Shown here: piece after piece, positions 50,801 to 64,000 of the stretch
Position numbering within the stretch: position 1 is the stretch's first letter
How the letters are laid out: each line of letters begins with the position of its first letter
NCBI GenBank assembly: GCA_022605955.1
Contig: JAKCOZ010000020.1
Location: 3,275,001-3,339,000 of the forward strand
DNA: 64,000 nt
Origin: Rallus limicola
Taxonomy: Eukaryota > Chordata > Aves > Gruiformes > Rallidae
Direction of reading: 5' to 3'
Notes under the pieces: model-generated
What the model saw: the letters and a program-made list of their open reading frames with translations, nothing else
Told to the model about the DNA's origin: nothing
Database searches by the model: none
Position numbers and translations under genes: made by a program

Positions 50801-52957
50801 GAGACGTTGGTTTATGCTGCCTGAGACCAGATGCTGGTCCTGCATCTGTAGGATACTTCTGTACAGAAACTTATTTTCACTTGGAACTGGGAGTGACTGA
50901 ATTGTTCTGTGACACAGTAAGAGACAGTGACAGTACTTTCTGGGCTATATCCCATATTTGTTCCTGCATATCTGATTTTTTTCATTATATTCTATTTAAG
51001 TGCTTATTTTCCTTAACACTTCTATAATACAAGAAATTAACTTGATATTAGATAATAACAGGGGACAGGAAAATGTATGGCAGTATTGCCTTTGATTTTC
51101 CTACACAATACTTAATTACATTTCTACCATTATCCTTCATGTCCTATGATGCTTATTTTCAAATCTGGTTATTTAACATTGAGTTTTCATGTTGTACCAG
51201 CAGTAAACTAGTGCCTAATTCTCTTACTTGTTGCATCTGCCAGTACATTTGATAGACTCTCAAGAGTGCTCTAACCCTAAAATACTTCTAAAGCAACAAA
51301 AGCAACAAATTTGACGTAAATAACAGCCTAATAGCCACAATAATTACATTATGTCTCACACTGGTGTTCATCAAAATGCTTAGTAAAAATAGTTTTGGCT
51401 TAGATCACCATTATTTTTTCCCTTGCTGTTCGTGTGCTCACATGACTCCATCACCTAGAAGTATATTATTGCTTGGAAAGAAAACTTTCTACTTAGTGGG
51501 ACTACAGAAAGATCCATGGTGCATCAAAATTATTTCCAGTGTATTTTGTCCCATCACATCCACATCGTGTGTGAATCACATGAGCTTCAGCTTGTCACAA
51601 TGAAACAACAGCAAGAAAAAGACTGCAGGAAAAGGACTGCAGTGATCATAATGCTTTCAGATGGGATATATTCAAGTGTGGTATTAAAAATGCTGGACAA
51701 GTAGGGTGGGCAAAGGGTTGGCTTAGGCTGAATGCTTGGGTATTTTTACAGCAACACAAGGGATTATTTGAGTATTTGTTTCTTCCCCAGATGTGAATTC
51801 TGAGGGGGAAAAAAATGATTTCTCCTGCTCTTTTTGTAATACTACTTTTATTCAGGTGGAATATCTTCTATGTGGTTCCAAAATTACTTTCTGAGAATGA
51901 TTCAGCCCTAGAAGAACCTGGCTATTTGCTCATCACTGATGATGATATAATACATTGAGATCAGTACTATTGGGCAGATATAATATGTTAATGTGATTCT
52001 GAAACACTAGAATTTAAACCAATTTATACTTCCTAGATACATGGTTAATGATCAACTGTAAACATATTTATTCTGGGTGGCTTTAGAGTTTCATACTGTA
52101 TACTGTTGGGGTTTTTCTTTTACCTTCCTGCGTTGTGTGAAACCTCTAGTCCTCAAAGACTTTATATGTTGTGATGATGCAAAAGTACTAAACAGCTCAG
52201 AAGTCGTGTTTGCATTCCACTGTTTGAAAGCAATTAGTCACAAAGCTCCATTTCTCATTTTGAAACTTAAATAACCCCCTTTGAGATGCAGAGGCAAAAT
52301 TGTATGAACCAAGCCTCAGTGCATCATTCTTTTACATGCAGACCCACTTGGTTTTGGGTTTTTTAAAGAAAACTATTTCATGTATCAAGAAATGCAGAAT
52401 CTGTCTTGAAAACATCCTACTCAACACTAATGTGCTAGGAAAAAAAGGTTTATGGTTACTGTCTTGAAGCAAATCAAAAGAAAAGTGATGAAATACTAAC
52501 CAGCAGCTATTAGATAAAGGCATTGCTAGCCAACTTTTTCACCTGTTTGTTTGAAAGAGACTAATTCATTTAAAAACAAAAAAGGTTGCAGGAAAACACT
52601 TCAAAAGCAAGTAGATAGTCTTCTGGACTCTGTTCCTATATTTCTGACGTTTACATGAAGGAGATACCACAGGGCAATTCCACTGTCGTTACAAAGAAGA
52701 CAATTCCCTTTAATCTCAGCTGAATTTTAGGGTTCTCCTTAGAGAAGAAGGCTATTCCTGTGTTCTTTCATTTGTGAGCATAATGCTACTGGAAACAGAG
52801 AAAGTGACAATTAGAATGCAAGTGCTGATGCTGGCTTTTGAAGCAGTTAAAAAAAAAAGTGGTTCCTTCATTTCCTTTTGAAAATAATGTGCAGTCAGGT
52901 GTTATTTACCATGTCCTAACAGTTGGAGATGTTCAGAGCTGCATCATTGCTACATGC

Positions 52958-52977
52958 ACATCACCTTAAGGTGATGT
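52958..52977. other. 20-bp perfect palindrome
   Basis: ACATCACCTTAAGGTGATGT is its own reverse complement. Three more flanking pairs fit beyond a single mismatch (52954-52956 with 52979-52981), giving a near-palindrome of 28 bp. It contains two inverted CACCT motifs, the half-site of ZEB/Snail zinc-finger repressors, so it could be a dimeric protein site. Function is inference. Confidence 0.6.
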
Positions 52978-55900
52978 ACATATCATCTTAAGGGAAGAGA
53001 TAAAGGTGAAATACCCCTAAAATGTAATTTGGCAGGACTTAACAGTTCACAACAGGACTGACTACGAGGAAAGTAGAGGGCACCCTCCATCTGCCTGTCC
53101 CTCTTAATACCACTGCAGTATCCTTCCATCACCTGCAGGATTTTTTGTGCTGAATGGGAGAATTCAGGTATCACCTCTGTGATGGGCACAGAGATAGTAT
53201 TGGGTTTTCATTCTCCTTTGTGGTCAAGTGCAAAGAATAAAAATAAGGCAAAAAGTTTTAGGGCAGAATCAGGATTTACTGCAGTAAATATAGCTGATTG
53301 TGGCTTTATGTGGTTTTAGCAATACAGAGTGAGGAATGTCCTTTAAACATAACTCTTCACGTTCCCAGAATATATTGATTTCTTGACTATTTTCTCCTGG
53401 TCTTTACTGCACCTTCCCTAGCTACAAGTATCTGAAAAGAGTTATTGAAGCTTTAGTTACATAGCCATGTCTATCTGATCCGAATTGTATCCTTCAGGAA
53501 GGTTCAGTTGGGTCAAAAGGGACCAGGGACAGAGGTTTTGTACCAGTCTGTCCCACGTGGGAAATAAGTCCAATGAATAACTGCAGATTATAGTGACTAC
53601 AGACTGGTGTCCTAATTGCCCAACTGGTCACAGGCCAGTGGCTACTCACTGACCATCCACCAAATTCAGTATAGATCCAACTCTTGCATCCACTCCAAGA
53701 TTTCCATCTCTGTTTACCCAGAAATCCTGGGAAGAAATTCTGTATCCTCTACAATGTCACAGCAGAAGACAACCTGAGACAGTATTTCTTAATGGGAGTT
53801 GGACCAGTTCCATGCTTCACATATGCTAGCATCAGGATAACCTCTCCCAACTCATTTCAGCTGTGACCCCAGGGTTAGAACTTTGAAGAAAAGGAATTTT
53901 GGCTGCAGGAAGCGTGCTTGTAAGGAAGGATGAATTTAATTTCCTGCTCATCTAAAAGCAGGGGTGGTTTATCCCCTTTGTATTTTTGGATTAAATTTTA
54001 TTGATTTTTATTTTACATATGAAAGTAATCATGGACAGCAAGGGTCCAATAAATACCACATAGGTGAGTGTGGTGGTTCAGCCACACTCATGATAGCAAA
54101 GTTGATTGTATAACAGGTACTCAGCATTCCCTAGTTCATGAGCTTAGCTAGGAATTTGAGAAAAGGTGTGCTGTCTTCATCAACAGTTACTGTGATAGCT
54201 CTAGAAGTGGTGGCTTGTTGAATGAACCTGAGAAATCCTGGGAGAAATTCTGATGATTTCTATGCTCACATAACTACACTACTTACATGGGAGAATGCAG
54301 AGTGCCATTTTTGGCATTTTCAAGACAGAAAATGGTCTGTGATATGCTGGTAATTAGGTTTGTTTATAGTATCTTCTGTAAAATGAGGTTCCATAGCACA
54401 GTGATCAGCATGACTCTGCTAAAATACCAGGTGTTGTCCAGAGGGAGCCTTGAAGATACTGTAATTGTTCAGATTAAATGATCTGCTTCTGTAAAATCTG
54501 CAAACAATAAATAATGTTAAGTGTTTAATCCCCTTTCATTGAGAGTTCTTGGCATGCAGAACTGGGAAGTAAAATATTTGAGGGAAACAATCTAACTCTA
54601 AGTAATATGGTAACAGAATTTGGTGGCAGAGAGGGCACATCATTCACTGGGGTTATACTGGGCTTCCTACCTCCTACCTTGGTGATATGCAGGTGTTTTA
54701 TGTATATCTCTGCCACCTCTTTGTAGAGGAGATGCCCTCCTTTCTGTATGATGTTGAAGTAGCTAAAGGACATTTCCAACAATGTGAATAACCTCATGCA
54801 TATTTAGTGTCTTTATTTTTACCCTAGTGTTATCCAGTGTCATAAATACCATTTTAAACCTGAGGAGGAATGATTTCTTTTAAGAACCTTAAGGATTCAT
54901 CATCATCAAGCTTGCTCTGGTTTGTGGTACTCAGCACTGTTGTCCTTAAACCTTCAGTAGCCCCAGGGCTCAAAATAACAATTCCAGTGGCACAATAACA
55001 GTTTGCTACCTATTATGAAAGAGACAGCAAGTGAGTAATCTCCTCTCTACTTAAAATCTAATACTAAATGCAAAGGTGTGTCTTGTGAAAGTATCTCTCT
55101 AGTGGTGCTGTGGGTTTTCTTTCCCTTGGAGGAACTCTTGTAAGAAGTAATTCTGTAAGAAGAAACTCTTGTAAGAAATCCAAGAGCTGGAAAGAGTATG
55201 AGCTGAGGCTGGAAATAAGACTGTTGGTGTTGGGACACAGGGATTCCCATTTTTAGGAGAAGAAAAGTCATTAGATCTAGCTTAAAGCCTAGATTTAAGT
55301 CAACATACAGCAACGTGCAGATGAGAAGGTTGACAGAGTTATGAAATGCAATCTAGCATCCATACAAATCATAAAGCTAATCCTAAGTAAATTCTAACTG
55401 CAAGCACAAGGCTGAAGTTCACTGGGCATGTGAGTTACTTTATGGCTTCAACTCTTAACATACAGATTTATTGATGGCATGAGTGAGCTAGGACTACAAT
55501 ATTAACTATCTCTGGGTGGTTTATATGAACTGATGATGCAAATATATCCCATTCTCTAATTATTTGACCTTGGTCAACTCTTGGCCTTTTAACCACCTCT
55601 ATGGGGTAAGATGGGGCTGCTGCCCCAGCTTGATAGAGGGAACAGAGAGGACAGGTTTAACTTTAAGGATAGTTCTGACACTAATAAACCACATCAACTA
55701 GTAGGGTTTATGTGCATGCAGTGGAATGGGGTTACATAGCTAGGATTATGATAAGCTCCATATCAGTTGATATACTGAGCAGGGAGCTCAGAGCTAATCA
55801 CTAAGACAATGTGAAAGTCAGTGGTGCATTGTTTTATAGCTACACAAGCCTTAATAACTTGCCCTGGGACGTGTGGGAAGTGTGACAGAGCAGCAGTGAA

Positions 55901-58519
55901 ATGGAGATCTTCTCACATGTCAGCTGGCCCCTTGAGAGGAAACTTTGCACTTGTTTGTTTTTTTTTTTTCTAATCAGGAGATAGCTTCCCTCCCAGTAGT
56001 GGATGTAAAGCTCTCTGGAACCGGTGGTGTGTCTGACACCTCTTTTTGAAGAGTTTCTGTTGACTTCCACACCGATAGAAGACATTTAGCTTTGTTAGGG
56101 TAATAGGATGCCTGGTCTTTGTGGACATCATTGATTCCAGCACACACACGCACTCAGCAACGGGACAAAAAAGTGAGAGGTGAGATTCCCTTGGCAGAGC
56201 TGTCTGTGTGATCACTGGGTATTTGGGTTACATGGAAGGGAGTGTGTAATGTGATTCATTCCTCCCCCTGCATGGTAAGCTGCAACAGGAGCTTCTACCA
56301 ATATGTTTCCAGCCTAAGGTGTAAACCATGGATAAAGTTTTAGTATTACATAGAGGTATTTTAATGATCAACACGCTTTCAGTCTGCACCTCTGTTCAAG
56401 GCTGAATCTTTCAATTTGAAATCCACCCTGATTGTGCAAGTATCTGAATCCTGTGGTTTGTGTATGGTAGTTGGACACAAGATTGAGCATAGGAACACAC
56501 AGAAAAGGCATTACATAAGAAATTAGCTAAAGCTACATCCTAGAGTGTGTAGGAGTGGGGAAGCAGGCTGCATCTTCTGTGGCAAAAAAAGGGAGCCAGG
56601 AAGACTGGCTTGTGTCATGATTCCTTGGAAAAGGACAAGGAGTGATTGCAGGGTACATTCTGTTAGTTACTCAGGAACCCCAAGAGCTTTTCCTTGCAAG
56701 AAGAATACATAGAATTTCATATTACATTTTAAAATCTGAGCAACTGTCAGCCCTGCTGTTTTGCCTCTGATAGAAGACCAGCCTGGGCTGGTCATGATGG
56801 GAAGTCACAGTCCCCTAGCAAATGATAAAGCGCCTGTTTACCCCGTACTCTGCGCTGGTGCTGCCGATGCGAAGGTGATGAAGGGATCACTTGGCTGTGA
56901 TGTCTCTGTGGTTGAAATTAATTTTCATGGTGGTAGCTGAGGGATTGCCTGCACTTATGCAAATGTGTTAATATTATTCTTAGTTTCAGGGATTACCTGA
57001 AGCTAATATTCAAATGTGCAATTAGCTGAATAGATAACTATCTCCATCCTCGCTCTAAGTTCTTCTCTGGCATACTGCAAGGGCACATGCCTGCCTTTTC
57101 CTCAGGTTGAGGTGCAATACTTGCAGAATACCTTCGATGTTGACAAGATATTATCTTTTTTTTTTTTTTAAAGTCTTTATTCATGGGAAGCTTTCCTAAA
57201 TCCTAGTTTTGTGAACTTCAGCATGGGGGCTGAGGAACAGGATCGCTACTCAATTTAGACTGCTGAAAGTGAGACTATATTACTTTCATCTGCTATTTCT
57301 TACACTGCCTTTCTAAATCAACTATAAAATCAGTCCCAAAGCATCTGTTTCTGATATTTATATAATTCCCATTTTGGCTGTGCTTTAATGCACCAGAGTC
57401 TCTAAGTCTCCCTAGGTTTCTTTATAGCAGCCCTGGCAAATGCAGACGTGCTCTTATCCCATATTAAAGATGAAGGTCATCATACCAAGAGACCAAGAAA
57501 CATATGTTGGTGTGGCACCAGAGTACTGCCATGTAGAGATAAATGGGATAACTTGACTGTGACACAGGGCCACGTGCTCATTCAGCAAGCCCTGGTCACA
57601 GAACGGGCAGAACCTTAGAAAATAGGATGTATTGTATTTTACATGACATATCACTGTGGGCTGAGAAGAATGTGAAGTGCTGAGTGGAACTTCCTCATTT
57701 TCAGTTTATTTGAATCTCGCATTTAATCTTATACTAGAAAGAAAATAATTAGCTTGAATAATTTCCAACCCAATTAATCTATTCCTAAGTGGCAAATATT
57801 GTACCTGGAAACAGATCGATTATGAAGTATTTCCTCTGAGATGCATTTTCCTGTTAATTGTTCAAGCAATTAATTTTCCTACAGACACATGCAGATCTTT
57901 GTGTGGAGTAGTTAAAGCAGGGAAAGGCATAGAAGAGAACAAAAGATGGCTATAACAAAATATTAAGATTATCACAGAAATTATAACTACAACCCATGTA
58001 AAATGTGTTCTATATGTTGTACATACATTATGCATACATTTGTGAACTAGCAACACAGAAAAGCTTTCAAAAGTTGCAGAAATTGGGACATCTTAGACTT
58101 AATCTTTCATGCATATTCATTAAAACCAGTTTTACTTACATGAACACATGGTACTTTTTCCATAGGATTATGGGCAGAGAAGAATTTGGCAGGAGAACTC
58201 TGACAAGTCTCTCTATGATTTGTTTTTCAAAATACTGTCCCATGTTGCTCCCCCACCCCCAGGAGAGTTGATGTGGAAAAATGTGGGCTAGGGAAAGCAA
58301 AGTTCAGGCTTGGATTTTGGATGCAAAATCCAAAGTTTATCCAAATGACATGACCTGTGCCAATTTTTGAGTCCTCCCTTTAAAGCACAACAAACATCGT
58401 AGTTTAATTCTATTTTTTAAAATGTCTATTTCCAATGTTAAACATATTTTAACATGAACAGACAACGCTGTTCTCCTAAACTCTACTGCACAGGGATAAA
58501 TGGCTACAATTTTAACTTG

Positions 58520-58568
58520 TTTTGCAATGGTCCTTATGGGTCCCTTCCAACTCAATATATTCTGTGGC
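58520..58568 (+). mobile_element. CR1 LINE 3'-tail fragment
   Basis: The sequence tccttatgggtcccttccaa followed by ctcaatatattctgtgg matches the terminus of a CR1 subfamily whose tail reads ccaactcnnnatattctatg. Only about 45-50 bp can be recognised. The orientation is sense to TMEM132D. Confidence 0.8.
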
Positions 58569-59559
58569 TCCCCAAATTTTGGACCCCTCTGTGGTGTTAG
58601 AGATACACTTACACACTCAGTGCATACATCCTCTTTATACTGAAGCTGGTTTTCAGTTCTAATAGATAGAATCAGGTTTGATTTTAAGCATGTCCAATAC
58701 CAAGCCTGTTGTAGAAGAGAAGGGCTGTGGGTGTGTTCAACATTTGGTTTATGTACTTTAGTGAGATAAACCCCTGACTTAGTCCTTAAGAGACTCCAAG
58801 GGAATTACAATGTCTTGATGAAAAATTACTATTTATTCAAAAATCAAGACTTTGTTCTCATAAGCAACATGGAAAAAAAAAGATCTTGTTTGCAGCAGCT
58901 CTAAGCAGCCAATGATCAAGATTTTAGCTGCCTCTTGAGCATGGGGATAAATGTGGTTTCAGTGATGTAGCCTTCTGATCAAGCCTTTGAGCTGGTGGGA
59001 ATCAGCACTTGTTTTGTAAAAGCAGTATTTTTGCTCTTTACCTTAGGTTTCTAGGTTTGGCACTCTCATCATGCTTATATAACTCTCTAGTAAAATATCT
59101 CCTGTTCAGGGGTTTAAGGGATTAAACTTCTTTGTGAAAGGAAATGCTGCTTTTGCTTCTTGGATAAACTGCAAAGAAAGATTTTACTCTGTGATTGTAA
59201 TCACAACTTGTAAACACATCAAGAAAGTCCTAATAAACTGCTAATGATAATCCAGATGCTTCTGTTAGAAACACAGAAATTGTAGGAGAATTAAGTTGTA
59301 AAAGGATGCACAATTATCAGACAGGTGAAAAGAACTCTTAGGTAAGGGAGTTATTTTCTGGCAAACACAGCCCTGTGTGTATATAGATCTGCTGGCCAGC
59401 TGGGGGAAAAGATGAGGCTGTCATCCCCCTTTCACTTGAGAGAATGGGTGTTTATTTTTCCATAACAAAAAAAACCAAAATACCCTAATAAATGGAACTT
59501 TTGAAAGGGGAGAAGTAAGACTTGTGCTAGGGGCAGAATAAAGCAAGAAGTATGTAGCT
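58569..59559 (+). other. TMEM132D: TMEM132D intron 3, between CR1 relics
   Basis: Ordinary AT-rich intron; nothing recognised. Confidence 0.6.
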
Positions 59560-59602
59560 CAGAATCACAGGCTGATAGGAGTTGGAAGGAACCTCAAAAG
59601 AT
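59560..59602 (-). mobile_element. CR1 LINE 3'-tail fragment, antisense
   Basis: On the + strand this reads cagaatcacaggctgatagg, then agttggaaggaacctc: the reverse complement of a CR1 terminus with one octamer (attctg) left. It is about 40 bp and diverged. Confidence 0.75.
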
Positions 59603-62600
59603 GAAGCCCAAGAGAAGAAGCTGTAGGTGTGTTATGACAATCCCTACAGAGCAAACACAGGAAGGGCCAAATTCCACTGCTTGAATTGCAGCCCTAGTGC
59701 TTTTCTAATGTAGCTTTAACAGGTATATTTGTTAGTCTATATTGGCAGTAGGACTAGTCTAAAAATTCTGGTAGTAGCTTCTGAAATCCTGTACTGGTGG
59801 ATGCTAACGCTGTGCTGCTTGGGCAGGTGACCCAGATGACCTGCCCTTTCCACTCTGCAGGACTTGTTTTCCTTTCAGCTGAGGTGCCAGTGAGGGGCTT
59901 CCTGGGGACTAAGGCAGAGATGTGGCCATTCACTCTCCTCTGAGCAGAGGGAAACTGTGTTTGAGCCTTTGGTTCTGTCTGCATTTAACTTTTCTGCGCA
60001 GCTGAGTTGCAGGTGGAGCTTTATCAGGACAAATGTGTGCTGGATGCTACCAGAGCATTGCCAGAATGTGAAATTGGACAGTAGACTAGAGGGAAGGAAG
60101 GGGAAGTTGCTTTCCTGATAGCACAGGAGAGAGTTAACGATGATGTGGGTGAGTGTTAGGTCAGAAGCACAGCATGCATGTACCTCATGGCCCAGCTGTG
60201 AGGCACTTCCAGTGAGAGTAGATGGGCTGTTAAGATCTGCCTGCTGTCTTCCTCTAAAAACAGGACTATTACCAACTACAGTGTGCCCTGCTGTAGGGAA
60301 GGTTAAACAGAGCTGTTTTGAACAGTCATTTCCCAAGGAAAAGCAATCTGAAGATTGTTGTTTAAACATCTGACTGTGAGGCAACATCCCCAAATACCAT
60401 TTTTCATGGCAAGCTCTAAGTCACTCACATGCTACGGTTTTAAGAAGCAAAAAATCTGTGCTTTAATCCATCAGAAAAGTTGCAGTTTTGGTCTGTGAGT
60501 GAGCAGAACTCTCCTGTTCTAAAATTAGAAAGTCAATTTGTCTGTTAAGCCAGGGGAACAAGAAGCTCTACATGCCCTCTGAAATTAGCAATGAAACAAG
60601 CTGTATTGAACTCATCTATAGCTTTACACCTTCGGGGCAGGGGCTGGAACCAAGATAGACAGTATTTCTCCAGGCTGTCACAGATATTTTACAAGAGGAA
60701 AAGGAGGATGGGGAGGAGAGAGTTCCTTTGGTCTGATCTCTAAATGAAATAACCAGCTGAACTTTTAAAACCATGCAAGAAGATTAAAGGACATTTCAAA
60801 CAGTCTGCTATGTCAAGTTTTAATTTATTCTGCTGAATCTCTTTTCCTTAATTGTCACAAAACTAAGACATTAAAGCTAACAGAGCCACGTGCTCTGTTA
60901 AAAGGTGCTGTTACTTTGGAGGAAGGTATTACTGGTAGAAAAGAATGCAGGAGGAGATCTTTCATGTAGTATAGATGTAGAAAAAAAGAATTAAGACAAT
61001 AATGCTTTTGATTTTCTTTGGATAGTCCTTAGGAAGAATTTAATATTATTGCTGGTGTGCAAGAATCTCTTATCTTTTTTGCTAAAGTAGAAGCAAGTGT
61101 CAGTGCAAAGGGCTGCTCTGAGAGGTATTAAGCAGATGTGAAGGCACTGACCATAAGCAGCTTGAATTCCCACAATCTTCAACAAAACCTGAGCCTGGAG
61201 GTGTGAGGATTTGCAAAAGTCCAGAAACCTTCAAGGAAAAAATAAAAGGTGATGGAGGTGCAAAGTACAGGCAACTTTTGCTGCTTTTGTTCCCCCAAGA
61301 AAGCCTGGGTAGAAAATTGAAAAGAAATTAGCACACCTGTATATCAAGTCTTAAGAATTACTTCTACGACTTACAAATAATTCAAACTAAGTTTCATATT
61401 ATGTACATGTTATTAGGTGATTGTAATTTCAGTGTATTGTAGATTAAATTCACCTTCAGTTTGTGCTGTTAACCACATTGCAATGAATGTGCATAAAGAT
61501 GTCAAGTTAATTTTTCAAGCTTTTTTCTCCTAAAATACGAGATTTCTTCTGTAGCTAAATTAGGTGTTAATTTACATACTGTTTCTGCATCCTATGGATA
61601 TTACTTTCTCTTTTTTTTTGTTTATATGTCAACAATATTCATGCTTTCTATTTTTAACATTATAATATTCCTCCTGCTTTATAAAGATGTCAACAGGCAA
61701 ATATATATATATATTTAAGTATTCTAGCATGCTGTGCAGGTCCATTGCTAATAATAGGTGTTTTTTTTCAAAGTAAAGAATTTATGCTTATTTATGTCGT
61801 AAATACAGCTAGCAGTACCATAGATGTGCTAACTCAAGAATACATTTATCATTTTTAATGAAGTAAATAAAGAACTATAGGTAGGTCATTTTTTTCCCCC
61901 TGAATTCTGTAGTTTTTCCTTTGAGGAGAAAGGGGGATTTTAGCCTGATTTTCTGAGGAAATGAGCCTTATGCTGCCTGTGCATGTGTGTTTTAAATTTC
62001 ACAGTGGCACAGCAGACTCAAAGATGATTATCTTCTTATATGTTTCATGAAAATAGGTAGGCAGTAGAGGAAAAAGACATTAGAGAGTCCCCAGGCAGCT
62101 GAATTCTTATCAATAGCCAATTATGGAAAAATCTTCAATAAGAGCATGTACTTTCTTGGACATGAGAGTCAATCAACCACGAGACAAAGCTCTATAGGAA
62201 ACTGGCTTTTGCTTGCTCCAGCCTCATGGAGCTTCTTCTTTTTTATGCTTATGTAATTTCCAGAAATTCTTGCCTCTGTAGCAGACTTGGCTTCAGTGCA
62301 TAACAATCGACAGTGTGTTGTAATGTTGAAAGGGCCCTTTGTCAAAAATAAGGTAGGCTGGATTTGGAGTTCAGTCAAGGTTCCACTTTGATGTGTTCTA
62401 AAAGGAAGAAGGGAGAATTAGCCTAAAATGCAGCACAAGCCTAACCAAAATATTAATGGTGTGTAGCTAGAAAACAAAAGCTGGGCTCTTGGGTTGAAAC
62501 TACACTATAGCTTTTGTGCTTGTAGCGAATGGCCAAGAATAATAGTAATTACATTTGTGTTTTAATTGAAATGCTTCCAAATCTGGAGGCTTTTTATCAC

Positions 62601-64000
62601 CAAGATCCGTTCCTGAGGCAGGTAAGCTCTGCTGGAATGCAAATCATCCCCAAGAATCAGCAGTCCTGTTATCTTGCCCTAGCTGGGCTGCAAAGGCTGG
62701 AGACAAGGAACTGAGTAGATGAAATGTCATTGAAGCAACCACCAGATGCCTGTGGGTGCTCAGGAAGGGCTGTGCCCTTGGAGCTGCTAGATGCACAGGA
62801 GGTTGGTCCAGAGATCCACCTTGTCATGGCAGACTCGACACAGACATAGCAGACTAGGGAGCTGTGTCTTAGCTGAGACCTGGGATGTCAGGCCTGTGTT
62901 GCCAAGCAGGGAGATGTTCTGTTCAAGATGGGCACCTGGGAAAAAAGCTAAAAACCATGGCTCTGGGAGCTAGATGTGGAAATTATTTTGCTGGAATGCA
63001 GGGGAGACTTTTCTGTCACTCTTGTCTCTCTTGTTCATCTCCAGCACAGGTCTGTTTGGAGAGCTCCGTTCTCCACAAGAGCTGGGGTATATTCTCCACT
63101 ACATGAGAACGTGTTACAGTCTAATGCTCCCAAGTCCAAGGGCTGAATCTACCTGGCTGCTTAACAAGGAGCTGCAGCTGCATCCTGATCTGAATAACAT
63201 CTTCAGTACTCTATGCAGCTGTCCTTTTTATTTTCTTCCCCTCCCCACCCCCCCATGAATTAGACTTATTTATAAATGCATCTCTCCTTGTAGCACACTC
63301 AAAGCTGAGAGCTGCTTAAACATGGTTCAGCACAACCTAACTGGCCCAGCCAAAGCACGTTGCTCTAAGGACAGCCACCGGCTTTATCTGAAATGGGCCA
63401 AAGCACTTGTGCTGGGGTCACTCCAGAGGGCTCTGGCTGAAGAGGTTGAGGGCAGTGGAGTCGTATGGGGTAAGGACAAGCAGTGGTAATTACCACTGCC
63501 TGATCCTCAGAGATGAGGAAATTCCTTGTTCACATCTCCAAGCAGCAGATGTGTTTGCTCCTCCCTTGGTTTCACAGGAGGATGCGAAGTGCAGCTGACC
63601 AGGAGTGTGGCAGTGGGTGACAGATGTATCTGGAGTTTGAGAAGCGTGGAGCTGGTTGTGTGCCTGTTGGGTGCAACAGCAGTGCTTGATGCTGCTTTAC
63701 AGCAAGGGAAAGGACTGGATAAGGCAGGGTAAGCCCTTCAGAAGTTAATCCTACCTGAACTGTGATGAATGTAGCAGTGCTTACTTTGAAGAGAACACAA
63801 ACAGTACCTGGGGCATGGAGGCACGCCTTGCTACCAGTCTTGGACTTTAAATCTAATATATACATTTTCTTTAGAGGAAAGCATAGGGAAAATGGAAGTC
63901 AGATCTTCAAGGTTAAAAAGTTTTGTCTAACCTTTCACATTATTGCTCAGAAGAATTATTTCTGAAGTTAATAAACTGCATGCATTCACCTCATCCAGCT
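59603..64000 (+). other. TMEM132D: TMEM132D intron 3, distal part in window
   Basis: AT-rich intron with a short TA run at 61701-61715. A 172-codon minus-strand open frame (59875-60393) has no recognisable motif. No further TMEM132D exon and no RNA gene is recognised before the window ends. Confidence 0.6.
61701..61715 (+). repeat. (TA)n microsatellite
   Basis: A short run of TA dinucleotides in intron 3. Confidence 0.75.

Larger units (their letters stand above)
47645..58519 (+). other. TMEM132D: TMEM132D intron 3, 5' part
   Basis: AT-rich intron without recognised exons. It opens with a G/T-rich tract just after the LTR. It also holds a motif-rich stretch at about 49560-49850, a 20-bp perfect palindrome at 52958-52977, a 9-bp stem hairpin at 54065-54090, a threefold ctgtaagaag-like tandem at 55133-55177, and a CpG-containing stretch with a POU octamer at about 56815-57060. 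I did not find the next TMEM132D exon. Confidence 0.65.

Noticed and set aside
59875..60393. 172-codon open frame on the minus strand
   Set aside because: No recognisable domain; low-complexity-free but unremarkable composition; consistent with chance.

Overview
The window is a piece of vertebrate nuclear genome, almost certainly from a bird. There are no bacterial-style gene arrays. Instead a few exons with clean GT/AG splice sites sit in tens of kilobases of AT-rich intron. The repeats are CR1 LINE 3' ends, several with the typical CR1 tail, plus two solo LTRs of a family I recognise as common in birds. Those LTRs hint at a neoavian rather than a galliform bird, but that is weak inference.

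Only one gene is supported: a TMEM132-family gene on the + strand, most likely TMEM132D. Two internal exons are visible. The large one (1249-2137, 889 bp, matching exon 2 of the mammalian gene) codes for about 297 residues of the N-terminal ectodomain. The next (46700-46846, 147 bp, matching exon 3) codes for about 50 residues that continue the same protein in phase. A 44,562 bp intron separates them. The window opens in the preceding intron (1-1248) and closes in the following one (46847 onward, at least 17 kb). The first exon (signal peptide) and the exons for the remaining ectodomain, transmembrane segment and cytoplasmic tail lie outside.

Interspersed repeats: a 5'-truncated, frameshifted CR1 copy of about 840 bp (10310-11153); five shorter CR1 3'-end relics (17871-18030, 24540-24589, 26543-26610, 58520-58568, 59560-59602); and two full-length solo LTRs of one endogenous-retrovirus family in opposite orientations (38464-38976 on +, 47109-47644 on -). 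The second LTR starts only 263 bp after exon 3. Simple-sequence tracts include G/T-rich, polypyrimidine, (CCCT)n and AT-rich repeats.

The rest is intron without recognisable genes. CpG clusters, homeodomain/POU-like motif clusters, one 20-bp perfect palindrome and a hairpin are flagged as possible regulatory or structural elements, all at modest confidence. I did not find a novel multi-gene system. The remaining open frames look like chance: in 64 kb read in six frames, about one stop-free run of some 180 codons is expected with uniform base composition.
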